A DNA stretch of 14,297 nucleotides from Arcticibacter sp. GTDB lineage: Bacteria > Bacteroidota > Bacteroidia > 2-12-FULL-35-15. How positions within the stretch are numbered: position 1 is the first letter of the stretch; every line of letters begins with the position of its first letter. The stretch covers positions 1 to 14,297 of the forward strand of contig JAJNQB010000012.1 of assembly GCA_021155045.1 (NCBI GenBank). Reading direction: 5' to 3'. Positions 6,881 to 14,297 of this stretch are shown here, in pieces. The notes beneath the pieces are model-generated. The model was not told the DNA's origin. It saw nothing but the letters and a program-made list of their open reading frames with translations, and made no database searches. The translations under genes were made by a program, and so were the position numbers.

Positions 6881-7147
6881 ATGGCTGATAATTCAGAAAT
6901 AAGATACTTAACACCTCCAACAGTGGATGTGAAAAAGAAAAAATATTGCCGTTTCAAAAAAAGCGGAATAAAATTTATTGATTACAAAGACCCTAACTTT
7001 TTATTGAAATTTATTAATGAGCAAGGTAAAATTTTACCACGCAGATTAACTGGAACTTCATTAAAATACCAACGTAAAGTTGCGCAAGCCGTTAAGCGTG
7101 CTCGCCACTTAGGTTTATTGCCATACGTTGCTGACATGTTAAAATAA
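6881..7147 (+). CDS. rpsR: 30S ribosomal protein bS18
   Basis: An 88-residue partner of bS6 on the 30S platform near the 3' end of 16S rRNA. The family core YCRFKKSGIKFIDYKD (22-37) is followed by the basic ILPRRLTGTSLKYQRKVAQA (51-70) and KRARHLGLLPYV. In Flavobacterium ribosomes, bS18 together with bS6 and bS21 holds the 16S tail in a pocket and hides the anti-SD, which fits the weak SD use seen in this window (established for the relative, inferred here). There is no SD before its ATG. Its TAA overlaps the SD of rplI. Confidence 0.97.
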   Translation: MADNSEIRYLTPPTVDVKKKKYCRFKKSGIKFIDYKDPNFLLKFINEQGKILPRRLTGTSLKYQRKVAQAVKRARHLGLLPYVADMLK

Positions 7148-7151
7148 GGAG
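7146..7151 (+). promoter_or_regulatory. Shine-Dalgarno sequence of rplI
   Basis: AAGGAG lies 8 nt before the rplI ATG and overlaps the rpsR stop codon (7145-7147). It is the only strong SD before an established gene start in this window. That suggests rplI translation is set differently, perhaps by coupling to rpsR termination. Confidence 0.75.
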
Positions 7152-7159
7152 ATAAAAAA

Positions 7160-7609
7160 ATGGAAGTAATTTTAAAACAAGACGTTAAAAACCTTGGATA
7201 CAAGGATGACGTAATAAATGTAAAACCAGGATACGGTAGAAATTTTTTAATCCCTAAAGGATTAGCAGCAATGGCTACTGAATCATCGAAAAAAGTTTTA
7301 ACTGAAACTTTAAAGCAACGTGCTTTTAAGGAAGAAAAAGTTAAAAAAGCTGCTGAAACTACTGCTAATGCTTTAAAAGATATGGTAGTAAAAGTAGGTG
7401 CTAAGGTAGGTGATTCTGGAAAAATATTTGGTTCTGTAACATCTGTTCAATTGGCTGAAGCAATCAAAAAATTAGGACATGATATTGATAGAAAAAATAT
7501 TGATATTGTAGATGCTGAAAACTTGAAAACTATTGGTAGCTATACTGCTAATGTACGTTTTCATAAAGAAGTACAAGGTGTAATTTCTTTTGAAGTTGTA
7601 GCTGAGTAG
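7160..7609 (+). CDS. rplI: 50S ribosomal protein bL9
   Basis: A 149-residue elongated protein at the base of the L1 stalk. The N-terminal rRNA-binding domain starts MEVILKQDVKNLGYKDDVI and contains VKPGYGRNFLIPKGLA (about 21-36), the family signature. A long charged connecting helix (about 40-75) joins it to the C-terminal domain with GSVTSVQLAEAIKK (about 91-104). Full length, 12 bp after rpsR, with a clear AAGGAG before the start. It is the last gene of the operon, followed 22 bp later by a strong terminator. Confidence 0.97.
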   Translation: MEVILKQDVKNLGYKDDVINVKPGYGRNFLIPKGLAAMATESSKKVLTETLKQRAFKEEKVKKAAETTANALKDMVVKVGAKVGDSGKIFGSVTSVQLAEAIKKLGHDIDRKNIDIVDAENLKTIGSYTANVRFHKEVQGVISFEVVAE

Positions 7610-7631
7610 TTTTTTAAGCAAAACTATTTAT

Positions 7632-7665
7632 AAAAAACTCCTGTTCGATAGAACAGGAGTTTTTT
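7632..7665. terminator. Bidirectional terminator between rplI and serC
   Basis: AAAAAACTCCTGTTC (7632-7646), loop GATA, and its exact complement (7651-7665) make a perfect 15-bp stem. It has A-runs and T-runs at both ends, so each strand gives a hairpin followed by U6. It lies 22 bp after rplI and 16 bp after serC, which converge on it. Confidence 0.93.
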
Positions 7666-7681
7666 GTTTGTGCTATTGTTT

Positions 7682-8767
7682 TTAAGCAAATTTCTTTTCA
7701 AATGCTTGCATTACTTCAACCAAAGCATTTACACTTTCTAGAGGTAAAGCATTGTAAAGTGAAGCACGGTAGCCGCCAACATCACGGTGTCCGCGCAAAC
7801 CACTTAGGTCGGCTTCTTTGCAAAGCTTATCAAATTCTGCTTCTAATTCTGGTTTGTGCATCACAAAAGTTACATTCATATTAGAACGGTCTTCTTTTGC
7901 TGTGGTTCCAACAAACAAACTGTTGCGGTCAATCTCGTTGTAAAGCGTATCTGCTTTTTGTTGGTTTACTTTTTCTATCCAAGAAATACCACCGTTATCT
8001 TTCAACCATTTTAATGTAAGCATACTTACATAAATTGGAAATACAGGAGGTGTATTGTACATGCTGTCGCCTTTTATATGTACTTGGTAATCTAACATGG
8101 ATAACATTTTGCGTCCTGTTTTTCCAAGTAGTGTTTCATCCACAGCAATCATTGTTGTTCCTGCGGGTCCCATGTTTTTTTGTGCTCCAGCATAAATCAA
8201 TGCAAAATCATTTCCATTTACTTTTCTGCTAAAAATATCGCTACTCATATCACAAACTAATGGAACAGATGTTTTTGGAAACCCCTTCATTTGTGTTCCG
8301 TAAATAGTATTGTTTGATGTAATGTGTAAATAATCTAAATTGTTTGGTATGTCATATCCTTTGGGGATGTAAGTAAATTTTTTGTCTTCACTTGAAGCAA
8401 TCACTTGTGTGTTGCCAATCATTTTTGCTTCTTTAATTGCTTTGTTTGCCCAAACGCCAGTATTTATGTATCCGGCAGTTCCATCTGTTTTTAATAAGTT
8501 ATAAGGAACCATAGCAAATTGTAAACTTGCTCCTCCTCCTAAAAAAAGAACTTTGTAATTGTCATTTAAGCCAAGTAGTTCTTTTACCAATGAACGAGCA
8601 TCGTCCATTACTTTTTCGTAGTTTTTACTGCGGTGAGAAATTTCGAGTAGGGAAAGGTTTAAATTATCGAAATTGATACAAGCTTCTGCTGCTTGTTGTA
8701 AAACTTCTGCAGGCAAAATGCCAGGCCCTGCGCTAAAATTGTGGACTTTTTTTGTTGTAGTTAACAT
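7682..8767 (-). CDS. serC: Phosphoserine aminotransferase
   Basis: A 361-residue PLP enzyme. It converts 3-phosphohydroxypyruvate and glutamate to phosphoserine and 2-oxoglutarate in serine synthesis, and can also serve pyridoxal phosphate synthesis. The start VHNFSAGPGILPAEVL (8-23), SLLEISHRS (39-47), LFLGGGASLQFAMVP (74-88) and HITSNNTIYGTQ (148-159) are family blocks. YAGAQKNMGPAG (192-203) carries the PLP lysine K197. The C-terminal GLRGHRDVGGYRASLYNA block is also present. Length matches E. coli SerC (362). In many Bacteroidota serC is followed by serA; here it ends alone at the shared terminator. No clear promoter boxes: the nearest is TAATTTCG (complement of 8810-8817), one base off consensus. 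Confidence 0.97.
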   Translation of the reverse strand: MLTTTKKVHNFSAGPGILPAEVLQQAAEACINFDNLNLSLLEISHRSKNYEKVMDDARSLVKELLGLNDNYKVLFLGGGASLQFAMVPYNLLKTDGTAGYINTGVWANKAIKEAKMIGNTQVIASSEDKKFTYIPKGYDIPNNLDYLHITSNNTIYGTQMKGFPKTSVPLVCDMSSDIFSRKVNGNDFALIYAGAQKNMGPAGTTMIAVDETLLGKTGRKMLSMLDYQVHIKGDSMYNTPPVFPIYVSMLTLKWLKDNGGISWIEKVNQQKADTLYNEIDRNSLFVGTTAKEDRSNMNVTFVMHKPELEAEFDKLCKEADLSGLRGHRDVGGYRASLYNALPLESVNALVEVMQAFEKKFA

Positions 8768-8873
8768 ATATTTTAAGAATTGATTATCGTTCGATTAGGA
8801 AATACACTACGAAATTAGGAATTATTTTATTGGGAAGTTAAGATAGAGGGAATATTTTTTTGATTTATGGTGA

Positions 8874-8996
8874 GATTGCTTCGGGCGTGCCTCCTTCGCA
8901 ATGAACGATTAGGAAGGCTATCACACTTTTTCGACAAACTCGAAATGATTACGCATGGGTTTTATTAATTTGTGAGTCCATCCGATTTTTTCGGAT
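8874..8996. repeat. Cluster of small inverted repeats in the serC-ABC gap
   Basis: Three elements stand in a row. ATTGC (8875-8879) pairs with GCAAT (8898-8902) around a GC-rich centre. TTTCGA (8929-8934) pairs with TCGAAA (8940-8945). ATCCGA (8980-8985) pairs with TCGGAT (8991-8996). The first two resemble intergenic dispersed repeats of the gattgcttcg...cgcaatga and ttcgacaa..tcgaaatga types that I recall from other genomes. They may be worn copies. None is followed by a T run on either strand, so they are poor terminators. Confidence 0.45.
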
Positions 8997-9023
8997 TGAA
9001 CTATTATATTTTCCGTATCGGTA

Positions 9024-9644
9024 TTATTTATAATTTTCTACGATTATTTCTTTATTACAAAATTCATATTCATATTCCTGTTGATTAGAAGCAACAACAA
9101 TCAAACGATTTTTGGAAAAATCAGTTACCAATTTTTTATACCAAGCTACTGCATTTTTATCAAGGTTGGATGTAGGTTCATCCAATAATAAAAAGGGGGT
9201 ATTGCTTAATATGGCTAAGGATAAACGAAGGCGTTGTTTCATTCCTGAAGAAAAATATTTTACTTGTTTATTTTTTGATTTTTCAAGTTCGGTAATTGCA
9301 ATAATTTCCTTTATAGTTAGTTGCTCGTAAAAAGGTTTAAATTTCGCATGAAATTCAATGGATTCTTCTAATGTAAATTCTTCAAACAATTCGATATACG
9401 GTGCAGCATAACTGAGTTGTTTGTAAATTAATTCATCTTTAATGGTAGTATTATTTAAGTTGTAGTTTATTTTTCCTTCGGATGGAATTAGGCTACTGGC
9501 AATGGTTTGCAATAAAGTAGATTTACCAGAGCCATTTGCTCCAAGTATTACATAATTGTTGTCAGAAGTAAAATCAATATTGATATTACGAAAAATCCAT
9601 TCGTAATTGTATCGTTTGCCTATGTTTTGGAGTTGTATATTCAT
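9024..9644 (-). CDS. ABC transporter ATP-binding protein (CcmA/multidrug-type), no permease nearby
   Basis: A 206-residue stand-alone ATPase. Walker A GANGSGKST (35-43), signature YFSSGMKQRL (130-139), Walker B FLLLDEPTSNLD (151-162) with its D-loop, and a C-terminal VVASNQQE (183-190) are clear. Asn187 sits where the switch histidine normally is. The Q-loop region, SYAAPYIELFEEFTLEE (78-94), has no obvious glutamine at the usual place. I recall similar features in related Bacteroidota proteins, so they may be lineage traits. It follows lpxA by 38 bp in the same direction and is probably the last gene of that transcript. A link to lipid A or envelope export is suggested by position only; the substrate and membrane partner are unknown. 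Confidence 0.88.
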   Translation of the reverse strand: MNIQLQNIGKRYNYEWIFRNINIDFTSDNNYVILGANGSGKSTLLQTIASSLIPSEGKINYNLNNTTIKDELIYKQLSYAAPYIELFEEFTLEESIEFHAKFKPFYEQLTIKEIIAITELEKSKNKQVKYFSSGMKQRLRLSLAILSNTPFLLLDEPTSNLDKNAVAWYKKLVTDFSKNRLIVVASNQQEYEYEFCNKEIIVENYK

Positions 9645-9682
9645 TTATAAATTTCGTAATCAAAAAAATAATTTCGAAAATT

Positions 9683-10456
9683 TTATGAAATTCCGCGCAT
9701 GATTCCATCTTTTGAATTGCGAATGAAATCAAGTATTTGTTCTTTTTCTTTTGATGCAGGAGCTTCTTGTTCAATGATAGCAAGTGCATTTGTAACGTTA
9801 TGTCCTTTTACATACAGTGTTCTATAAATATCTTCAATTTGTAAAATACTTTCGTTGCTAAATCCTCTTCTTCTTAATCCAACAGAATTTACTCCAACGT
9901 ATTGTAGTGGTTCGCGAGCAGCTTTTGTAAACGGAGGTACATTTTTTCGAACACCTGTTAATCCAGAAATAAAAGAATGTGCGCCAATTCTTACAAATTG
10001 TCCAACACCTGTTCCTCCTTCAATAATAACCCAATCTTCTATATCAACGTGTCCGGCAAGGTTTACGCTGTTTGCAATTATTACATTATCGCCAACAATA
10101 CAATCATGCGCAATGTGTGTGTAAGCCATAATCAAACAATTGCTACCAATTACTGTTTTCATTTTATCTACTGTTCCTCTGTTTACGGTAACACATTCTC
10201 TGATGGAAGTGTTATCGCCAATAACTACAATAGATTCTTCGCCTTTAAATTTTAAATCTTGTGGTATAGCTGCAATTACAGCACCTGGAAATATTTTGCA
10301 ATTTTTTCCAATTTTTGCTTTAGGAAAAATAGTAACATTTGGTCCAATCCAAGTTCCATCACCAATTTCTACATCTTCATAGATAGAAACAAAAGGGGAG
10401 ATGGTTACATCTTTCCCAATTTTAGCGGATGGATGTATATAATTTAGATTACTCAT
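9683..10456 (-). CDS. lpxA: UDP-N-acetylglucosamine O-acyltransferase
   Basis: A 257-residue homotrimeric enzyme of lipid A synthesis. It transfers a 3-hydroxyacyl chain from acyl carrier protein to UDP-GlcNAc. Hexapeptide repeats of a left-handed beta-helix fill about residues 7-165. AYTHIAHDCIVGDNVI (111-126) contains H117, equivalent to the catalytic H125 of E. coli LpxA. GVGQFVRIGAH (150-160) keeps the glycine (G158) at the position that in E. coli (G173) admits long acyl chains, whereas a methionine there shortens them in Pseudomonas. The C-terminal helical domain follows. The start ATG overlaps the stop of lpxC/fabZ by 4 bp (ATGA), so the two are translationally coupled. Confidence 0.97.
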   Translation of the reverse strand: MSNLNYIHPSAKIGKDVTISPFVSIYEDVEIGDGTWIGPNVTIFPKAKIGKNCKIFPGAVIAAIPQDLKFKGEESIVVIGDNTSIRECVTVNRGTVDKMKTVIGSNCLIMAYTHIAHDCIVGDNVIIANSVNLAGHVDIEDWVIIEGGTGVGQFVRIGAHSFISGLTGVRKNVPPFTKAAREPLQYVGVNSVGLRRRGFSNESILQIEDIYRTLYVKGHNVTNALAIIEQEAPASKEKEQILDFIRNSKDGIMRGIS

Positions 10457-11877
10457 ACGGTTGCTGCTGTTTTTGTTTCTTGTGGTGCTTTGTCTTTAAT
10501 CACTTGAGCAAGCATTGTGGCCTCACAAACTTCTTTCCCATTTACATACCCAATCCCTTTCATGTTTACCAATCCTCTTCTAATAGGGCTTTCTAGTTTT
10601 AATTTAAAAACAATAGTATCGCCTGGGATAACTTTTTGTTTAAATTTTACACCATCAATTTTCATGAAATAAGTGCTGTAATATTCGGGGTCAGGAACTT
10701 GAGACAAGGCAAAAATTCCTCCTACTTGCGCCATTGCTTCTATTTGCATTACGCCAGGAAAAACAGGATTATCAGGGAAGTGTCCTTGGAAAAAAGGTTC
10801 ATTTAATGTTACATTTTTTACACCTACAATACTTTCCGAATCCATTTCCATAATTTTATCTACCATTAAAAATGGGTAGCGATGAGGAAGCATTTTAGTA
10901 ATATCATTGATATCATAAATAGGTTTTTTGGTTAAATCAAAATGTACATTGTTGCCTTTCTTTTTGGCTTTAATTAATTCTTTTATTTTTTTTGCAAATG
11001 CAATATTTCCTGCGTGACCTGGGCGAGCAGCTAAAACATGCATTTTTAATGGAACGCCCACCAATGCCAAATCACCAACAATATCTAGTAGTTTATGGCG
11101 AGCGGGTTCGTTAAAGTAATGAAGAGTGGTGTTGTTTAAAACGCCTTTGCCTTTTACTTCTACATCTTCTTTATTAAATACTTTTTTTAGGTGTGCAATT
11201 TTTTCGGGAGCAACTTCTTTATCTACAAGAACGATTGCATTATTCATATCGCCACCTTTTATTAAGTTATGTGCCAGTAACGCTTCTAACTCATGTAAAA
11301 AAACAAATGTGCGACACATGGCGATATCTGTTTTAAATTCTCCTATGTGATACATGGAAGCGTGTTGTGTTCCTAAAACATCAGAATTATAATCAACCAT
11401 AACAGTTGTTCTGTATTCATCTTGAGGCACAGCAAGCATTTCTACTTTTTTGATTGGGTCTTCGTAGGTTAAGTTTTCTGTTAATACAAAATATTCGCGT
11501 TCGGCATTTTGTTCAACAGCTCCTGCTTCTTCCAAAACTTTAATAAAAGGCATAGAGCTACCATCCATTATTGGCATTTCTGGTCCGTCTAATTGAATCA
11601 AGCAATTGTCAATTTCCAGTCCAACTAAAGCCGCCAAAACATGTTCTGTTGTATGAACTTTTACTCCATTTTGTTCTAAAGTAGTTCCTCTTGATGTATC
11701 TACTACGTTATCTACATCGGCATCAATAATTGGGTTGCCTGAAATATCTACACGTTGAAATTTATAGCCGTGGTTTTCGGATGCAGGAACAAATGTTAAA
11801 TTAACTTGCTTTCCTGTATGCAAACCAACGCCTGAAATATTAACTGCTTTTTTTAATGTTCTTTGTTTTACGCTCAT
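10453..11877 (-). CDS. lpxC/fabZ: Bifunctional LpxC deacetylase / FabZ dehydratase
   Basis: A 474-residue fusion. The N-terminal part (1 to about 305) is LpxC, the zinc deacetylase committing UDP-3-O-acyl-GlcNAc to lipid A. It shows SGVGLHTG (15-22), TTEHVLAAL (76-84), LIKGGDMNNAIVL (205-217) and HKLLDIVGD (261-269), with H79, H261 and D265 as the expected zinc ligands. RPGHAGN (285-291) carries catalytic H288. After a short Lys-rich joint, the C-terminal part (about 315-465) is FabZ, the 3-hydroxyacyl-ACP dehydratase. PHRYPFLMVD (331-340) gives catalytic H332, and GHFPDNPVFPGVMQIEAMAQ (365-384) gives E380. This fusion is typical of Bacteroidota and joins two enzymes that compete for 3-hydroxyacyl-ACP. 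First gene of the operon; no SD. Confidence 0.97.
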   Translation of the reverse strand: MSVKQRTLKKAVNISGVGLHTGKQVNLTFVPASENHGYKFQRVDISGNPIIDADVDNVVDTSRGTTLEQNGVKVHTTEHVLAALVGLEIDNCLIQLDGPEMPIMDGSSMPFIKVLEEAGAVEQNAEREYFVLTENLTYEDPIKKVEMLAVPQDEYRTTVMVDYNSDVLGTQHASMYHIGEFKTDIAMCRTFVFLHELEALLAHNLIKGGDMNNAIVLVDKEVAPEKIAHLKKVFNKEDVEVKGKGVLNNTTLHYFNEPARHKLLDIVGDLALVGVPLKMHVLAARPGHAGNIAFAKKIKELIKAKKKGNNVHFDLTKKPIYDINDITKMLPHRYPFLMVDKIMEMDSESIVGVKNVTLNEPFFQGHFPDNPVFPGVMQIEAMAQVGGIFALSQVPDPEYYSTYFMKIDGVKFKQKVIPGDTIVFKLKLESPIRRGLVNMKGIGYVNGKEVCEATMLAQVIKDKAPQETKTAATV

Positions 11878-11928
11878 TGTTTTTTGTTTTTCTGAACCAA
11901 TATCTTTGTTTCTTCATTAACTCAACCT

Positions 11929-11936
11929 CAAATTTA
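11929..11936 (-). promoter_or_regulatory. -7 box for lpxC/fabZ operon
   Basis: The minus strand reads TAAATTTG, an exact TAnnTTTG match, 51 bp before the lpxC ATG. At the expected -33 position is CTTA (complement of 11956-11959), a poor match, with 19-bp spacing. Confidence 0.5.
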
Positions 11937-12037
11937 TATATTTTATTTGGTTTGGTAAGACATAATTATATGTTTTTAATTGCTGAATTTGTTGAAAACT
12001 CAAAATAAAATATACATTCTAAAACTGTGGTTTTGCG

Positions 12038-12045
12038 TAAATTTG
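12038..12045 (+). promoter_or_regulatory. -7 box for purL
   Basis: TAAATTTG matches TAnnTTTG and lies 51 bp before the purL ATG. No TTTG is found at 17-21 bp upstream. The lpxC and purL boxes have the same 8-bp sequence on opposite strands, at equal distances from their start codons. Confidence 0.5.
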
Positions 12046-12096
12046 ACTTCTCAAAATAATAAAACAATCAATCTATATAATAATACAATCAAAAAT

Positions 12097-14297
12097 ATGT
12101 CAACCACTACCGAGCAATTAACTACTATTGAAACAGCAAAAGAATTAGGTTTGTTACCAGAAGAGTTTGAAAAAATAAAAGAGGTTTTAGGACGTACTCC
12201 AAATTTTGTTGAATTGAGCATTTATTCTGTTATGTGGAGTGAACATTGTTCATATAAAAATTCGATTACTTGGTTAAAAACATTACCTAAAGAAGGTCCG
12301 CACATGTTGGCAAAAGCAGGAGAAGAAAATGCAGGCTTGGTTGATATTGGCGATGGTTTAGGTTGTGCATTTAAAATTGAATCACATAATCATCCAAGCG
12401 CATTAGAGCCATACCAAGGTGCTGCTACTGGTGTTGGAGGGATTAATCGTGATATTTTTACAATGGGAGCACGCCCGATAGCTCAATTAAATTCATTGCG
12501 TTTTGGTGATATTAAATTAGAAAAAACAAAATGGTTGGTAAAAGGTGTTGTTAAAGGAATTGGTGATTATGGTAATGCATTTGGTATTCCTACGGTTGGT
12601 GGTGAAGTTTTTTTTGACGAATGTTATAATGTAAATCCTTTGGTAAATGCATTTAGTGCAGGTATTGTAAAGGCAGGCGAAACAGTTTCTGCAACATCTT
12701 ACGGTGTTGGCAATCCAGTTTATATTGTAGGTTCAGCAACAGGAAAAGATGGTATTCACGGTGCTGCATTTGCATCAAAAGATATTACAGAAGATTCTGC
12801 AAAAGATTTACCTGCTGTACAAGTTGGTGACCCATTTCAAGAAAAATTGTTATTAGAAGCATCATTAGAAGTTATTCAAACAAATGCTGTTATTGGTATG
12901 CAAGATATGGGTGCTGCAGGTATTACGTGTTCTACTTCTGAAATGAGTGCAAAAGGAGAGCATGGAATGGATATTTGGTTGGATAAAGTTCCAACACGTC
13001 AAGAAAATATGCAGGCTTGGGAAATTCTTTTGTCTGAATCTCAAGAGCGCATGTTGATTGTTGTTCAAAAGGGGCGTGAAAAAGATGTAGAAGCAGTTTT
13101 TGCAAAATGGGATTTGAATTGCGAAATTATTGGTGTTGTTACCGATACAAAACGCTTAAAATATTATGTAAAAGGCGAATTGGTTGCTGATGTTCCTGCT
13201 GAATCTTTGGTATTAGGTGGTGGAGCGCCAATCTATAAAAGAGAATTTAAAGAGCCAGCCTATTTTGCAGAAAATAAAAAATTTAATATTGATACTGTTG
13301 CAGAACCAAAAGATTTAAAAGCGGTTGTAAAGCATTTAATTTCTCATCCAAATATTGCTTCTAAACAATGGGTTTACAATCAATACGATTCAATGGTAGG
13401 AACAGCAAATATGAGTACCAACGCTCCTTCTGATGCAGCTATTGTAAACATAAAAGGAACAAACAAAGCGATTGCATTAAAAGTAGATTGTAATTCACGT
13501 TATGTAAACGCTGACCCAGAAACGGGTTGTGCAATTGCTGTTTCAGAGGCAGCTCGAAATATTGTTTGTAGTGGTGGTGAACCAAGCGCAGTTACTAATT
13601 GTTTGAATTTTGGTAATCCATATAACCCTGAAGTTTATTGGCAATTTGTTGGTTCCATAAAAGGAATGGGTAAAGCATGTATTAAATTTTCTACTCCTGT
13701 TACAGGAGGTAATGTTAGTTTTTACAATCAGTCGTCTTACGAAGGACCTGTTTTTCCAACACCTACAATAGGTATGCTTGGTATATTAAAAGATAAAACA
13801 AACAGAATGACTTTGAATTTTAAAAACGAAGGGGATTCAATTTATTTAATTGGTTCATCAAAAAATGATATTGCAAGCTCTGAGTATTTATATTCATTTC
13901 ATAAAATAAAAAATTCGCCAGCGCCAGCATTTGATATTGACGAAGAATATGATGTACAACAAGCTGTAAAAGAATTGATAAAACAAAAAGTTATTCAGTC
14001 GGCTCATGACTGTGCTGATGGTGGTTTATTTATAACCTTACTAGAAAGCGCCATGCCTAATGGTTTAGGTTTTGATGTTTCATGCGATGAAGATATAAGA
14101 AAAGATGCATTTCTTTTTGGAGAAGCACAAAGCAGAATAGTGGTTTCTGTGAAAAAAGATGATGAAGATAAATTTATTGAAATTATGATGCAGGCTGGTG
14201 TTGATTTTACATACATTGGAGATGTAAAAGGAAAGGAAATGATTATTGATGAAGAATCATTTGGAACAGTTGCTGAAGCAAAACAAATTTTTGATAC
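12097..14297 (+). CDS. purL: Phosphoribosylformylglycinamidine synthase subunit PurL, small type (3' end cut)
   Basis: 733 codons run off the window with no stop. PurL is the ATP-using synthetase subunit that turns FGAR into FGAM in purine synthesis. It shows WSEHCSYKNS (47-56), GDGLGCAFKIESHNHPSALE (85-104) with the Mg/ATP-binding ESHNHPS, GAATGVGGINRDIFTMGA (108-125), DMGAAGITCSTSEM (about 270-283), GGNVSFYNQ (about 538) and AHDCADGGLF (about 635). The size and direct N-terminal start match the B. subtilis small PurL (about 740 residues), not the 1200-1300-residue form with built-in glutaminase. PurS and PurQ must therefore be encoded elsewhere. Only a few C-terminal residues should be missing. 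The start is the first in-frame ATG, with an A-rich leader and no SD. Confidence 0.96.
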   Translation, partial: MSTTTEQLTTIETAKELGLLPEEFEKIKEVLGRTPNFVELSIYSVMWSEHCSYKNSITWLKTLPKEGPHMLAKAGEENAGLVDIGDGLGCAFKIESHNHPSALEPYQGAATGVGGINRDIFTMGARPIAQLNSLRFGDIKLEKTKWLVKGVVKGIGDYGNAFGIPTVGGEVFFDECYNVNPLVNAFSAGIVKAGETVSATSYGVGNPVYIVGSATGKDGIHGAAFASKDITEDSAKDLPAVQVGDPFQEKLLLEASLEVIQTNAVIGMQDMGAAGITCSTSEMSAKGEHGMDIWLDKVPTRQENMQAWEILLSESQERMLIVVQKGREKDVEAVFAKWDLNCEIIGVVTDTKRLKYYVKGELVADVPAESLVLGGGAPIYKREFKEPAYFAENKKFNIDTVAEPKDLKAVVKHLISHPNIASKQWVYNQYDSMVGTANMSTNAPSDAAIVNIKGTNKAIALKVDCNSRYVNADPETGCAIAVSEAARNIVCSGGEPSAVTNCLNFGNPYNPEVYWQFVGSIKGMGKACIKFSTPVTGGNVSFYNQSSYEGPVFPTPTIGMLGILKDKTNRMTLNFKNEGDSIYLIGSSKNDIASSEYLYSFHKIKNSPAPAFDIDEEYDVQQAVKELIKQKVIQSAHDCADGGLFITLLESAMPNGLGFDVSCDEDIRKDAFLFGEAQSRIVVSVKKDDEDKFIEIMMQAGVDFTYIGDVKGKEMIIDEESFGTVAEAKQIFD

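Noticed and set aside
8980..8996. ATCCGA-T5-TCGGAT hairpin considered as terminator of the ABC ATPase transcript.
   Set aside because: In the minus-strand RNA the stem is followed by a mixed sequence (GGACTCAC), not a U run.
9586..9789. A 67-codon minus-strand frame spanning the lpxA-ABC gap.
   Set aside because: It overlaps both neighbouring genes in another frame and has no recognisable content; the 38-bp gap itself is ordinary.

Overview
The window comes from a Bacteroidota chromosome. Four things in the sequence point there. The partial 16S rRNA gene carries the complement of an 18-base target used as a Cytophaga-Flavobacterium signature (732-749). Upstream regions carry the Bacteroidota promoter pattern TTTG / about 19 bp / TAnnTTTG. 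One gene encodes the gliding/type IX secretion motor protein GldM. Another is the LpxC-FabZ fusion typical of this phylum. The DNA is AT-rich, and most starts lack a Shine-Dalgarno sequence and have A-rich leaders instead. I could not place it below phylum.

Layout. 1-1066 (-): the 5' two-thirds of a 16S rRNA gene, cut by the window edge. 1067-1566: a 500-bp gene-free rRNA leader and control region with three tandem Bacteroidota-type promoters firing toward the 16S gene. 1567-2772 (-): an AlaDH/PNT-family dehydrogenase that most resembles the lysine-2-oxoglutarate reductase part of AASS. 2891-4495 (+): gldM, without its usual gldK/L/N neighbours, ended by a hairpin terminator. 4564-6315 (-): dnaX, with an A10 run just after the clamp-loader core that could yield a short gamma-like product. 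6517-7609 (+): rpsF-rpsR-rplI, with a good promoter and a perfect 15-bp bidirectional terminator shared with the convergent serC (7682-8767, -). 8768-9023: a non-coding gap with several small inverted repeats resembling worn dispersed repeats. 9024-11877 (-): a probable operon lpxC/fabZ - lpxA - orphan ABC ATPase, the first two overlapping by ATGA. 11878-12096: a divergent promoter gap. 12097-14297 (+): purL of the small (PurS/PurQ-dependent) type, cut just before its end.

The genes are mostly core housekeeping: ribosome (16S, S6, S18, L9), replication (DnaX), outer-membrane lipid A synthesis, serine and purine synthesis, and secretion/gliding. I found no mobile element, tRNA, CRISPR array or defence system, and no clear undescribed multi-gene system. 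The points most worth a second look are the putative slippage site in dnaX, the triplicated rRNA promoter, the isolated gldM with a strong-SD mini-ORF before it, and the SD before rplI in a phylum that rarely uses one.
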